Positions 24,899 through 36,349 of a stretch of 64,000 bases of DNA are shown in pieces. The stretch spans positions 27,590,001 to 27,654,000 of the forward strand of contig OU612068.1 in NCBI GenBank assembly GCA_914767715.1, in the 5' to 3' direction. The translations under genes and the position numbers were made by a program. The notes beneath the pieces are model-generated. The model did no database searches. It worked only from the letters and a program-made list of their open reading frames with translations, and was not told the DNA's origin. The DNA is from Membranipora membranacea (taxonomy: Eukaryota; Bryozoa; Gymnolaemata; Cheilostomatida; Membraniporidae). Each line of letters begins with the position of its first letter. The first letter of the stretch is position 1.

Positions 24899-25184
24899 TG
24901 TGACCTGGGAAAAAAAAACATTTAAACATCAAAACATCAATTGAAGTCAGCACTCTTATTGTGATAGTAGCGTAAACTCAAATATGCAATATGGCTGTGT
25001 GTAGTATAGTAATTCTGAATTCTAGATTCTGTATTCTCTCTGTGAATTCTGACCAACTCAGAATTCACAGCAGAACATGCAGAAATAAAAAGGCTGAATA
25101 AGTGATGATAATTTCGACATTGAAAAAATATGAATCCTGTCACTAATTCGCCTTTACCAAGGAATTCTCCTAGCATTCAAGCCA

Positions 25185-25209
25185 GGGCAGGCAGGCAGGC
25201 AGGCAGGCA
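25185..25209. repeat. (GGCA)n microsatellite
   Basis: Six tandem GGCA units in the 5' UTR intron of gene A. Confidence 0.85.
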
Positions 25210-25380
25210 AGAATTTTGATTGCAAAATATTAAATATTGATTCATAGGCAATATTTGACCACACCTGTCAGAGTATAAAAGTGAAAAGAAGAAGCAATGA
25301 TCTGCTCACCTGGTTTGGATTTCTTCGTTCTGTGCAGAAGCTGTGCTGAGAAGAGAATGATTTGAGTTGTGTGAGCTGTT

Positions 25381-25522
25381 CCTTTTTATACGAAAATCTG
25401 ATGAGTTTTAATTAATGACAAGATATAAAATGCGGCAGATGTGGATGTAAATCATTATTCATATCTTCAGATTGATCTTTATGTCACCTCTCGAGCACAT
25501 CCGAAAATATGGACCCATTATG
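25381..25522 (-). promoter_or_regulatory. TATA promoter and conserved upstream block of gene A
   Basis: On the minus strand a TATA box (CGTATAAAAAGG) precedes a first exon containing ACAACTCAAATCATTCTC, and a GT donor follows 25310. Upstream lie TGCCGCATTTTATATCTTGT, CTCGAGAGGTGACATAAAGA and CCATATTTTCGGATG, all shared with genes B and C. The octamer site seen in B and C is ATTTACAT here. Confidence 0.8.
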
Positions 25523-27263
25523 AAAAATGGTCTTCATTTACCAAAAATAGCGGCATTATAAACAAAATGATCAGAGACTAAGATAATGTTCACTCCCAAT
25601 CAAGCATTTCCTTTATCTTAACCAACTTGAATGTAATCGTTTTCATGCCAAAATTCTTCCTGTATTGTTTTAAGTAGTTGAGAGCTTTGTGATGATCACA
25701 TAATAATCATTATACATGATAAATATCTAGTTCCACCACACCTTAAAAATACTTATAATCAATCACACTCTACTGCACTCGATATTGGAGAGAAACCCAT
25801 TTCCTTCACTCACATATCTCGTAACCATCATGTTATATACATACATGGATATCTCAAAATGATCTCACTGGGAATTGCATTGTGGGAATGTGTTGTTCAT
25901 GCCATGTTGCCAGCACACAGAGCAAAACATGGTGCCATATGGTAACAGACATGCCCTTGCCTGTAATTTGTGATTTTCATGAGATACAAATGCAAACGCA
26001 ATTATTACTCGATTTCCTGATCTAATCACACCTCTTTATTGCCCTCCCCTTCCCCTCAGTCCTCCTATACCTTTGATAGGTTCTCTCAACAGCTTTGCAT
26101 TTAACTCACAATTTTCAGTAATCTCCCAATAAGTCATAAACCTAGGGTGTGGCCTTTGTTTTATGAGGTCCGAATTCAACAGCCAGCACCAAATGTTATT
26201 CCTGAATTTTTACAGGCGCTCCGTATATTCACGCCAGGTCCTTGCAGAGAGGGATTGAAATCACAGAGGTTTTTCCGTGTGTTTGCATCCCCTACACACT
26301 GTTAAAAGCTCAGCCACTAAACCTCTTTCCTATATCAAGTGAAGCTGGAATTGTATATGATTGAATATGGCGCAGCTTATGTACCACAGATGCCAGTAGT
26401 TGTACTCTAGGACTCTTCTCTGTACGTTAAAGACTTGGCTTAGTCATAAACTGAACATATCCCCTCTGTATTTAATAAAAGCCAGTCTTTTGGGACCATG
26501 TTATCCCTCATTTACGTCCACTAAACATATACAGCTTCATATGTTGATTTATTCTTTTAAACCAAATTTTACCAGCCTTACTTGATCATGTAAGACAATG
26601 TAATGGGCGTTGAAACCCAGCAGGCAGTATGATAGATTTACTTTTAAATATTTACAATTCATGCAGAACTAATGCTATGACATTAGTTTGTGGAGAGCAC
26701 ATTCTTATAAGCCTTTAAAATTATGTTGGTTTTCAATTCAGGTATTTTAGTAGGAGGCTATTCATTTTTATGATCCAGGATACAGATGTTCAGTTTCAAT
26801 TGTATGAGATCAATAAAGGATATAATGGTACAAAAATTGACGACAATGCTGATAAAGCTCAAAATTATGATTTTTACAAACAAATCTGACAATGACTTCA
26901 GCTGGACTAAGAATGGTTTACCTATTTCCTAGAAGTAGTGTGATACCACTATATGGTTACGCCGTACGATACAAATGAATCAATGTAGTACCAGGCCCTT
27001 ACTGGAGGGATGCGGTTGGCACATTTTTGTAGGATCTGAGGATTTTCTTAATAAAATCTTTCCTCAATAAAATCATTCAGATGAGTATCAATCCAAAACA
27101 TATTGATATATTCTAGTCTTGACCAACACCATTCAGCTTTACCGCATATACAAGCTCTAGCTATTTATAACAACTACACAGTTGACATGATTTTCAAAAT
27201 GGCTACAATGAGATACAGCCGAGTTTCTATAGATGAGCTGCCAGGAAAATAGAGACCACATAT
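25523..27263. other. intergenic region between divergent genes A and B
   Basis: About 25563-25830 continues the similarity to the DNA upstream of gene C (36372-36625), including CTAGTTCCACCACACCTTAA and CCCATTTCCTTCACTCACAT. The duplication unit for A and C was therefore larger than the gene. No coding exon is seen in the rest. Confidence 0.65.
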
Positions 27264-27390
27264 ATGGAGTCAGCATTTTGTAGTCTATATGGTTTCTGCT
27301 CGATAATGCAATGGAGGAAAACTACCACAAATATTATCTAGCTGACGAGCAGATGCATCCGTCTCCTGTAGCCTCCTGGTTAGGTAACTA
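27264..27390 (+). pseudogene. relic of the SLC5A first exon
   Basis: It starts ATGGAGTC like the SLC5A start at 11752. After an internal deletion it carries AATATTATCTAGCTGACGAG and a CAGATGCAT..CCTGTAGCCTCCT..TTAGGTAA segment that matches the end of that exon and its splice donor. The frame is broken and no further SLC5A exon follows. It is a decayed duplicate about 15.5 kb from its source. Confidence 0.8.
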
Positions 27391-27894
27391 CTTGGACATC
27401 AGATAATTCATGTTAATGAAAATTTCAAACTTTAAAATGGTCACAATGAATCAATGTGGCTGTAACATCACTATTATCATGAAGAAATTTTCAATATTTG
27501 GATTCACTATCAAGACTTGCCGATATTACCTGTTCATGATTTTGAAGTTATGTGGAATTTTCAAGTCTATACAGAGCTCCTCTCGAAATTCACCCTTGTG
27601 ATCAATAACTATGTAAGTTTAGAGGCAGCTGGCCGGGTGAGGTAGCAGCTGCAGCGTCAGATGGGCGACAATGTTCTCTTATATGTCTGATCGAGAGGAG
27701 AACACTCATTGATTAACAAAGCATATAATCACTATGTAATATTCTTGAACAGGTGTAATATTATTTCTATGAATTATAATTTTTCAACTCAACTTTGGCA
27801 CAATAGTGAGACACACATTTTAGGGTACAATTATTTTAATCATCAATCATTTTGTTTCCTAGACCGCTATTCCTGTTTAACAAAGATTACCTGT

Positions 27895-28044
27895 CATAAT
27901 GGGTCCATATTTTCGGATGCGCTGGAGAGGTGACATAAAGATCAATCTGAAGATATAGTGATGATTTGCATCCCCTTCTGCCGCATTTTATATCTTGTCA
28001 TCAATTTTGACTTAGTTGAACCCATCAGATTTTCATATAAAAAG
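27895..28044 (+). promoter_or_regulatory. TATA promoter and conserved upstream block of gene B
   Basis: CATATAAAAAGG surrounds the TATA box at 28036-28041. Upstream are an exact octamer ATTTGCAT (27964-27971), TGCCGCATTTTATATCTTGT and CCATATTTTCGGATG. The first exon is non-coding, starts near 28065 and ends at 28118 before a GT donor. The coding exon begins at 28449. Confidence 0.8.
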
Positions 28045-28454
28045 GACTGGCTCACACAACTCAAATCATTCTCTTCTCGTCCCAGCATCTGCCTACAGAA
28101 CGAAGAAATCAAAAACAGGTGTGCAACTTTACTGTTTCTTTTCATCAATTTTAGATGCTGATTTTGATCTTATGCTTCAATAAATGCTACTTTTTACTAC
28201 ATGCTCAGTTATACATAATTTTAATGTTTGGAATATTGTTAATGAAAGGCTAGTAATCATGCGATAGAATTCATGAATTTTCTATCGTTGAAATTTCATT
28301 ATACATTCAGAAGTTTCAATTTTATATTTGATGTGCAGAGAGTTATGCGTATATAGGTATATGCACTAGGAAATATTACATGAAGAACATTACCTATCAC
28401 TGATGTTATATATATTTAAATAACCTTAATTTTTTGTTTGTTCCTCAGGTCACA

Positions 28455-29839
28455 ATGAAGGTCGTCATTGCTCTCGCCTGCCTTGCAGTGGCTGCTCTTG
28501 CATCACCAGTTTGTAAGTGATTATCTTAAAAATGTTTAGATTGTAGTTAAACATTTTTCATGTTTTCTATAGTCTCTGCGCAAGTCCAGTATATCTGTAT
28601 ATCCTTCCTATATAATTGATAATTGATAAATACGCAACAACAAGATCTGCCGACTTGGATTGTGCGAAGAAAAATATAAAAAAAAACAATGCGGTATAAT
28701 TACCCGACCACTCGTTAACCGCAGATGATATGAAGACTTCTCTTATCTTATTACCTTTTTTACCATTTTTTCCTCCATATGGCATGACGATGAGATAATC
28801 TTTTTACAAATTGACAGCATATAATTCGTACGATGGACATGGAAACCCACATACACACGGAGATTACCCTGTGCAAGGATATCAATCACACAATGAAGGA
28901 TACGGATATGGGTACAGACACGGACACAATGAGGGATACGGACGCAATGACGGATACGGACACGGACACAATGACGGATACGGGTACAGACACCCACACA
29001 GTGTTGGATATGGACAAGAACACCCACACCATGGCGGATACCCACACAATGAGGGGTATGGTTACCAACACAGTGAGGGATATGGCAAGGACACCCCTGA
29101 CAATGGAAATGATAATGGCAACCATAACGAAGGCTATGGTGACAATGGTAACGACAGTGGTAACAAGAACCAAGGCTATGGAGACAATGGAAATGCAAAT
29201 GGTAACAAGAACAACGGTGATGGAGACAATGGAAATGCCAACGGAAACCTCAACGTAGGATACGGAGACAACGGAAACTACAACGGAAACCGCAACCACG
29301 GATCTGGTGATGATGGCAACTACAACGGAAACAAGAACTACGGATATGGCGACAATGGAAACAAGAATGGAAATGACAACTACGGATCCGGAAACGATGG
29401 AAATAAGAACGGAAACAACAACCACGGAAAGGGAGACAATGGAAATGCCAACGGAAACAAGAACAAGGGATCTGGAGACAATGGAAACCAAAATGGAAAC
29501 AACAATAAGGGATCAGGAGACAATGGTAACCAAAGTGGAAACTACAACCAGGGATCTGGAGATAACGGAAACTACGGCGGAAACCACAATCATGGATCTG
29601 GTGACAATGGAAATTACAACGGAAACTCCAACCACGGATCAGGAGATAATGGTAACACAAATGGAAACTACAACTACGGATCTGGTGACAATGGTAACAA
29701 AAATGGAAACCACAACTATGGTGTCGGAAACAACGGAAACAACAACGGAAGCGGAAACCGTGGCAGTGGAAACAACGGCAATGGAAACGGAAACGGAAAC
29801 AAAAGTGGACTACCACACGGATTTGGCTACCATTACTAA
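28455..29839 (+). CDS. secreted Asn/Gly-rich 14-residue-repeat protein B
   Basis: Coding exons 28455-28512 and 28818-29839 are joined in phase 1 (359 aa). The signal peptide is MKVVIALACLAVAALASPV. The N-terminal His/Gly/Tyr-rich region is longer than in gene A (extra HGHNEGYGRNDGYGHG-type units). It is followed by the same 16 complete 14-residue units in the same order and the tail SGLPHGFGYHY. The gene is inverted relative to A and C, and A and B are head to head. Differences from A and C in the repeat region are single residues only, and no repeat unit is gained or lost. Function is unknown; an extracellular matrix, mucus or adhesive role is inference from the signal peptide and composition. 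Confidence 0.9.
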
Positions 29840-30004
29840 TCCTGATCACAAACAAATTTCAACTCACTACACTTTGCTCGACAAACTGACTGCAGTGTTT
29901 CTGCATTAGTATTGTAGTTATTACTACTTTTATCAACACAGATAAATTATTATTGTTGCTTCATCTGGACTGTTATGTTTGTTTTCTATATATAAGTTTA
30001 AAGA

Positions 30005-30014
30005 AATAAATAAA
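30005..30014 (+). promoter_or_regulatory. poly(A) signal of gene B
   Basis: Two overlapping AATAAA hexamers in the context AATAAATCATGCAATAG, about 165 bp after the stop and shared with genes A and C. Confidence 0.7.
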
Positions 30015-33000
30015 TCATGCAATAGTTCAATAGGTTGGATACCATATTCATGAAAATGTTAGGATTATGTTTGGGACTAGTGAGTTACAAACATATCCTG
30101 ATACATATGTGTGAAATTCAAATTATAACCACAGGGCAGCTATAATTTCCCATTGTTCTAACAATTTTAGATCATTCATGGCAAGTCATGTCACCAGCAG
30201 AATTTCCCAAAAAATAGCAAATAAGCAATATCTAACAGAGAAATTTCCATTTCACACTTTCTTAGCAAGTTGAGCACAATGCGCAGCCATCTTTGATTGT
30301 TCTCAGAATGCAAAAAAAAAGAAGGTGGACATAAAAGCTCAAAAATTTGAGGGAATGGACCCAGTTGCCCCAAAAGAGGGGTGAAACCCCCCCCCATATA
30401 ACAAAGCTAGTCAAGACATGCTAGCGTGGACATGGTAGTGAGCTGATTGACCGCAGTATGTAACTTATTCGATGACTGAATTGACATCTACTGCTATGCG
30501 TTTTTAATCCACAAGAGTGTGCTGAGAAATGTTATCAACATGGAGCAATCAGGATTGGTTGTAAGGAAAAGACTCACTAGACAACTTTTGACTCTGTCGT
30601 CTTTGCTATTTAAACTTTCAGTTGTCTCTCCGCAAACACTAGACTAAAATTCTGCTGCAAATATGTATGATCAAAACACACTAGAGCTAGACCTTTCTGA
30701 GCAGCAGAATAATTCTTTTTTTTTAACATTTTATTGACAACAATCTTCATCATTTGAATGTGTTCTTCTGAATGTGCCAGAGGAAGCAAAACAATAAAAT
30801 AATAAAAATGTAAGCCATAGACCGCGTTTGCCTTTATACATAAAAAATGATATATGAATGTGTGCTGTCTGAATTCTTTCAGACCTGATGTGTTGTGGAA
30901 GGCTATTGAATACAATTGAAAGATTGCAAAGAAAAGTGTTTGAAGGGGGTTTCAAGATATGTGTGTCTCTCATTGGAAATCGATGTATAGGAAAAGAAAA
31001 CTGCTCTCAAATATAATCTGGAGTCAACATATTGAGAATCTTATAGCCGTTGTGGCAGAGAAATGACTGGCAAGCTGGGGCAAGGGGAGAAGATTTAAGG
31101 ATCTTGTTTTGGAATGAAATGTGCATAGACGATAAACCTAAAAGCCCACTTCTGTAGAAAAATTAATGGATTTGTTAAATGAAAAGGGTCGACGTTATGT
31201 TATAGTAAATATGAATACCATAGATTCGGTAACAAATAATGAAATGATGGTAAAAGGTCATCACCGCTTTCCTTCCTTCGTATTCAGAGCATCCCATAAC
31301 GATTTCTCATTATGTGGCTCACTATCTTTTACTAGATTCTCCATTTGCAATTTCTTATCTAACGCATCAAGTTTGTCACAAGATTTCTTTTAAATGCGTG
31401 TTGTGAGATGGAATGAGTTGTCCTCTCCCAGATAGAAGGGACACAAATTCCAAAAGTTGCTTAACGCCGAGCTTAGGTTGAAGAAATGGAAACAAAAGCA
31501 CACACATAATAAACATATAACATCAAGTTTGACCATGTGATAGGAACAAATATAGAATTCAGAATTTTGACAATTTTTATAATATGGTGTTTCCATTTAT
31601 TACGGCTCTGCATTTAACTTTCAATATTACCAGTGATGTTAGCTATTTATAAAAATACCTTGCCACTTCAGGCACTTCACATGTTAATCCATTGTTTGCT
31701 ATTTTCTTGCCCTCCAGTACTTTAGTGCGCTAAAAGTGTGGGGGAAGAAACTGTCATTTTAGATACAATCTACATCTTCAAAAGACCGAATGTTAACAAG
31801 GATTAGTCTGTTTTAAAGCTGACACGACCGGGGCTTCATTGCCTATCGGGCAGTTTTCTGCCCTTATACCTCCTACGGCGTCAGTCAAGGCGTGGTAACT
31901 ATAATGTTAACTCTCCACGACTACTTCTACTACTTCCCTACAGTTACCCTCTATACAGACAATCTATATGAAAAATCAACTTCACTAGAATCTCATACAA
32001 CATGCATAACTTCCTCATGACATATTGTTTCATATAAACATTTTATTTCTTCATGACATGTTGTTTCATATAAAAATTTTATTTCTTCATAACGTGTTGT
32101 TTAATATAAACATTTCATTTTGTCACGCTAGTGACAATTAAACAAATATGTAAAATCATAAATACTTCAACTAATTACTCAATCCAAATATGTAAAGCAA
32201 AATGACCGGTGCGCATACAGTTTCTACAAAAATTCAACATATTCATAATAAACATATTCAACGGCAATAAACCAAATGTGGCAACCCAAACACCTACAGG
32301 CACGAAGGGTTTCATTCCCATCAGGACGGTAGGACACCCCTATAAATAGTCATTTACGGACGAGGGGCTAAATACGTTGGCATTCAATTGTCACTTCATT
32401 TATTCCTGTCAATATAAATCTAATTATTAAAATACAAAGGCGTACACTCGCCAGTACCTTACAACATCCTCATCACTATCAAATGGACCATATTTCAATA
32501 TTAGGATAATAACATTATCCTTGAACAAAATTACTTGTTTTAAAACACAGCCAAAAAAATAAATTACACACCAGTCATTAAGCTAACATTTTTTATTTTT
32601 GCTACTGCATTCAATATTTTATTGTTATTCATAATATGCCTGCAAACAGAGGCTTTTTCTGAACTATTATAAATCTGTACACAAAAATGAAAAAATACTA
32701 ACTATCAAGTGATAAATAGAAAAAAAACATTTGTAGATATACCAACAGCTATTGAAATCACAACAGAACCTCCTAGTAGCATGAAGCCTGGATGGCCATC
32801 TGAAATAAGAGCAAAAAGAAAACCCGTTAGCTCTGTAACAGACAAAGAACCAGTCGAGCATTACACCACTGCATCTGATGATGTTCTTATCACAACAATC
32901 CCAGCACAGATACTGGCTGACAGAAGAGGAGTAGGAAGTGACGGGATCTTCTTTGTTGTACTCATTGGTGTTCCTTTTGTTCCTTTTCCTTTGAATCGAT

Positions 33001-34169
33001 CACCTCAAAAGCACAGAGTATAAATCTGCCTACTTTGTAGCGCTGCTGACATCTCTTTTTCCTGTCACATAAATTCACAGTTCGGCCAGCATCTAAAAAC
33101 CTGAATATAATGTGTTGAAGTTTCTATCACATATTAGTTAATAAACATCAGATATTACAATAGCTACTAAATATTGCTCAGATGCAGTCAAGGTTTGGTG
33201 TTTGCTGATTAGTTTCATTGAATTGAAGATTGCAAAACCTGATTGATAATTTACAGACGCTCCTGGTTCTTGTGGCTGTGTTCATCGTGGATGAAGTTCT
33301 TTGAAGAAGAAAATACACTCAAGTAGCCTACCCAGACAGATAGACGTTCATAAAGCAGCCATTTTATTTCTCCCAATATTTTGGGCTCAATCAAAGCCTG
33401 CTTATTATACCTTAGACAGACAGGGTAAGTGAGCGCTGAAACTGGCAAAGTATTTTACTTTAAAATAGTTGATATTTTTGTTTGATGTTATTTGTGTCTA
33501 TGATCTCCTTAGTTTGTTCAGGTTTGGTTAAGCGTATTTATCACTATTACTTAGTCGGCAGTAATATTTTCTGTTCATTTTTTCTGTGAAACAAAACTAT
33601 GAAAAATATGTATTGCAGGAAAAAATTATAATTTATACATCCTACATGATAATGCAAATATGAATAATATGATTTGTATTGATTACAACATTTAATTGTG
33701 GAATTAGAAATAAAAACACGACAAAATACATGGAGTTAAAGTGAAGCAACACAAAATATTTGACGCAACCTGAAGTACTTTAGGTCTTGTACAACGGTAC
33801 GTAGGCAGCTGTTGCTATATCGTGTAAGAATCAATCCTATTGCTTGCTTAGTGTTTTGATCATAGCTGTTTGGATGGAGAGCAATATTTGCTAAGATGAA
33901 ATCGGAAAATAAAACCTCAATATGCTGTATATTTACTTTTTATGTTGATTCCCTGCAGGTCACATGGCATGCCATGATATATTGAACATTAATTCATTTA
34001 AAGTCAGCTGCCACTGCAATACGCTTCAAGGGATACGAAAATTGGTCTGTGAAAGAAATCTGAGCTCATTTACAAATGTCATGAATTATTTTGGCTCAGA
34101 ATATTATTTTTGCAATAGCCCCAAGCATAATCGAATTCGTTTTTTGACTTATTTTATACTATTGCATGA
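30015..34169. other. intergenic region between genes B and C
   Basis: Mostly AT-rich with no spliced gene model. The one stretch that looks coding is about 32700-32960 on the minus strand: hydrophobic, glycine-rich residues (SVTELTGFLFALISDGHPGF, MLLGGSVVISIAVGIS) with an in-frame TAA. It may be a relic of a multi-pass membrane protein, but I could not place it. Confidence 0.5.
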
Positions 34170-34175
34170 TTTATT
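34170..34175 (-). promoter_or_regulatory. poly(A) signal of gene C
   Basis: AATAAATCATGCAATAG on the minus strand, about 165 bp after the stop codon, identical in context to genes A and B. Confidence 0.65.
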
Positions 34176-34341
34176 ATTCAAAACTAGAAAACAAACATAA
34201 CAGTACAGATGAGGCAACAATAATAATTCGTCTTCATTGTAGTAGCAAAATAAGATAGCGTAACAATAAATATTTCATATAATACTGCTTGTTCATCGCT
34301 GTTTCAGTTTGACAAGCTTAGTGTAGTGTCTTGGATCAGGA

Positions 34342-35816
34342 TTAGTGGTGGTAGCCAAATCCGTGTGGTAGTCCACTTTTGTTTCCGTTTCCGTTTCCAT
34401 TGCCGTTGTTTCCACTGCCACGGTTTCCGCTTCCGTTGTTGTTTCCGTTGTTTCCGACACCGTAGTTGTGGTTTCCATTTTTGTTACCATTGTCACCAGA
34501 TCCGTAGTTGTAGTTTCCATTTGTGTTACCATTATCTCCTGATCCGTGGTTAGAGTTTCCGTTGTAGTTTCCATTGTCACCAGATCCATGGTTGTGGTTT
34601 CCGCCGTAGTTTCCGTTATCTCCAGATCCCTGGTTGTAGTTTCCACTTTGGTTACCATTGTCTCCTGATCCCTTATTGTGGTTTCCGTTTTGGTTTCCGT
34701 TGTCTCCGGATCCCTTGTTCTTGTTTCCGTTGGCATTTCCATTGTCTCCCTTTCCGTGGTTGTTGTTTCCATTCTTATTTCCATCGTTTCCGGATCCGTA
34801 GTTGTCATTTCCATTCTTGTTTCCGTTGTCCCCATATCCGTAGTTCTTGTTTCCGTTGTAGTTGCCATCATCACCAGATCCGTGGTTGCGGTTTCCGTTG
34901 TAGTTTCCGTTGTCTCCATATCCTACGTTGAGGTTTCCGTTGGCATTTCCATTGTCTCCATCACCGTTGTTCTTGTTACCGTTTGCATTTCCATTGTCTC
35001 CATAGCCTTGGTTCTTGTTACCACTGTCGTTACCATTGTCACCATAGCCTTCATTATGGTTGCCATTATCATTTCCGTTGTCAGGGGTGTCCTTGCCATA
35101 TCCCTCACTGTGTTGGTATCCGTACCCCTCATTGTGTGGGTATCCGCCTTGGTGTGGGTGTTCTTGTCCATATCCAACACTGTGTGGGTGTCCGTACCCG
35201 TATCCGACATTGCGTCCGTGTCCGTATCCGTATCTGCCATTGTGTCCGTGTCTGTACCCGTATCCTTCATTGTGTGATTGATATCCGTGCTCAGGGTAAC
35301 CTCCGTATGTGTTTCGGTTTCCATGTCCATAAGAATCATATGCTGTCAATTAATAAAATAAATTTTTCAAATCACCATTTCCTATTGAAATAAAGGTATC
35401 AAGATAAGATACAAGTCTCAGCAGGCGGTGAGAGAATAGACTGCAATGTCTTATCATAGTTTTCTTTGCATATATTGACGTTGGCAGCATCCACTCGCTT
35501 ACATATAAAGTTTGATAAAAATGTCACATAGTAGGATGAACAGAACTATACGAGACTTGTGTGGTTCTGTCATTCCAAAGAAAAAAAAGGGAGATCAGCA
35601 AAATTTAAGAGAACTCTTTTGAACAGTTCATTTTAATGTTGCAGTGTGTAAATGTCAATATGAGTACACCAATGCTGTTGTGATGAATTAAGACAGGTCT
35701 AGCCTGCCTCATACTAAGCAATATTTATAATAAAAACTGTATGACTATGATGACTTACAAACTGGTGATGCGAGAGCAACCACTGCAAGGCAGGCAAGTG
35801 CAATGACGACCTTCAT
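34342..35816 (-). CDS. secreted Asn/Gly-rich 14-residue-repeat protein C
   Basis: Coding exons 35759-35816 and 34342-35342 are joined in phase 1 (352 aa). The signal peptide is MKVVIALACLAVVALASPV. The N-terminal region has GYGYRHGHNGRYGYGHG-type His/Gly/Tyr units. The 16 complete 14-residue units follow in the same order as in A and B, ending SGLPHGFGYHH. The non-coding first exon ends at 36148 and a TATA box lies at 36221-36230 (minus strand). The promoter and first exon resemble those of gene A most closely over their full length. Likely exported; role unknown. Confidence 0.9.
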
Positions 35817-36220
35817 TGTGACCTGAGGAACAAATAAACAAATCATGAGATCATTGCAGCAGTCATTATTTCACAGATATACAATACAATATGACCATGT
35901 GACAGTCATTCTGCACCAACAACACAGAATTGAAATTACTGGATGAGTGAATAAAACTTCAACGATTGGCCCGAACTGAAGAAATTTTCATACAGCCAAA
36001 TTATAGGTAAAAGAAGTGAGCTTACAGTAACAGTAGAATTTAAACCAGCACCAATACATTCAAAAACAAATAGAGGATAATATATTGAAATATAAAATCA
36101 TTTTCTGTGTCATAAAATTAAAGGAACAAAACCAAAAAGTTGCTCACCTGTTTTGGATTTCTTCGTTCTATGCAGATGCTGTGCTGAGAAGAGAATGATT
36201 TGAGTTGTGTGAGTTGTTCC

Positions 36221-36349
36221 TTTTTATATGAAAATCTAGTGGGTTACCAAGAAGTCTAAATTAATGACAAGATATAAAATGCGGCAGAAGGGGATGCAAA
36301 TCGATTGATTGATCCTTATATCACCTCTCGAGCACATCCGAAAATATGG
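36221..36349 (-). promoter_or_regulatory. TATA promoter and conserved upstream block of gene C
   Basis: On the minus strand CATATAAAAAGG is preceded by TGCCGCATTTTATATCTTGT, an exact octamer (ATGCAAAT on plus at 36294-36301), CTCGAGAGGTGATATAAGGA and CCATATTTTCGGATG. The order and spacing are as in genes A and B. Confidence 0.8.

Noticed and set aside
30610-30973. Minus-strand ORFs of 80-101 aa
   Set aside because: AT-rich random frames without signal peptide, domain or splice partners.
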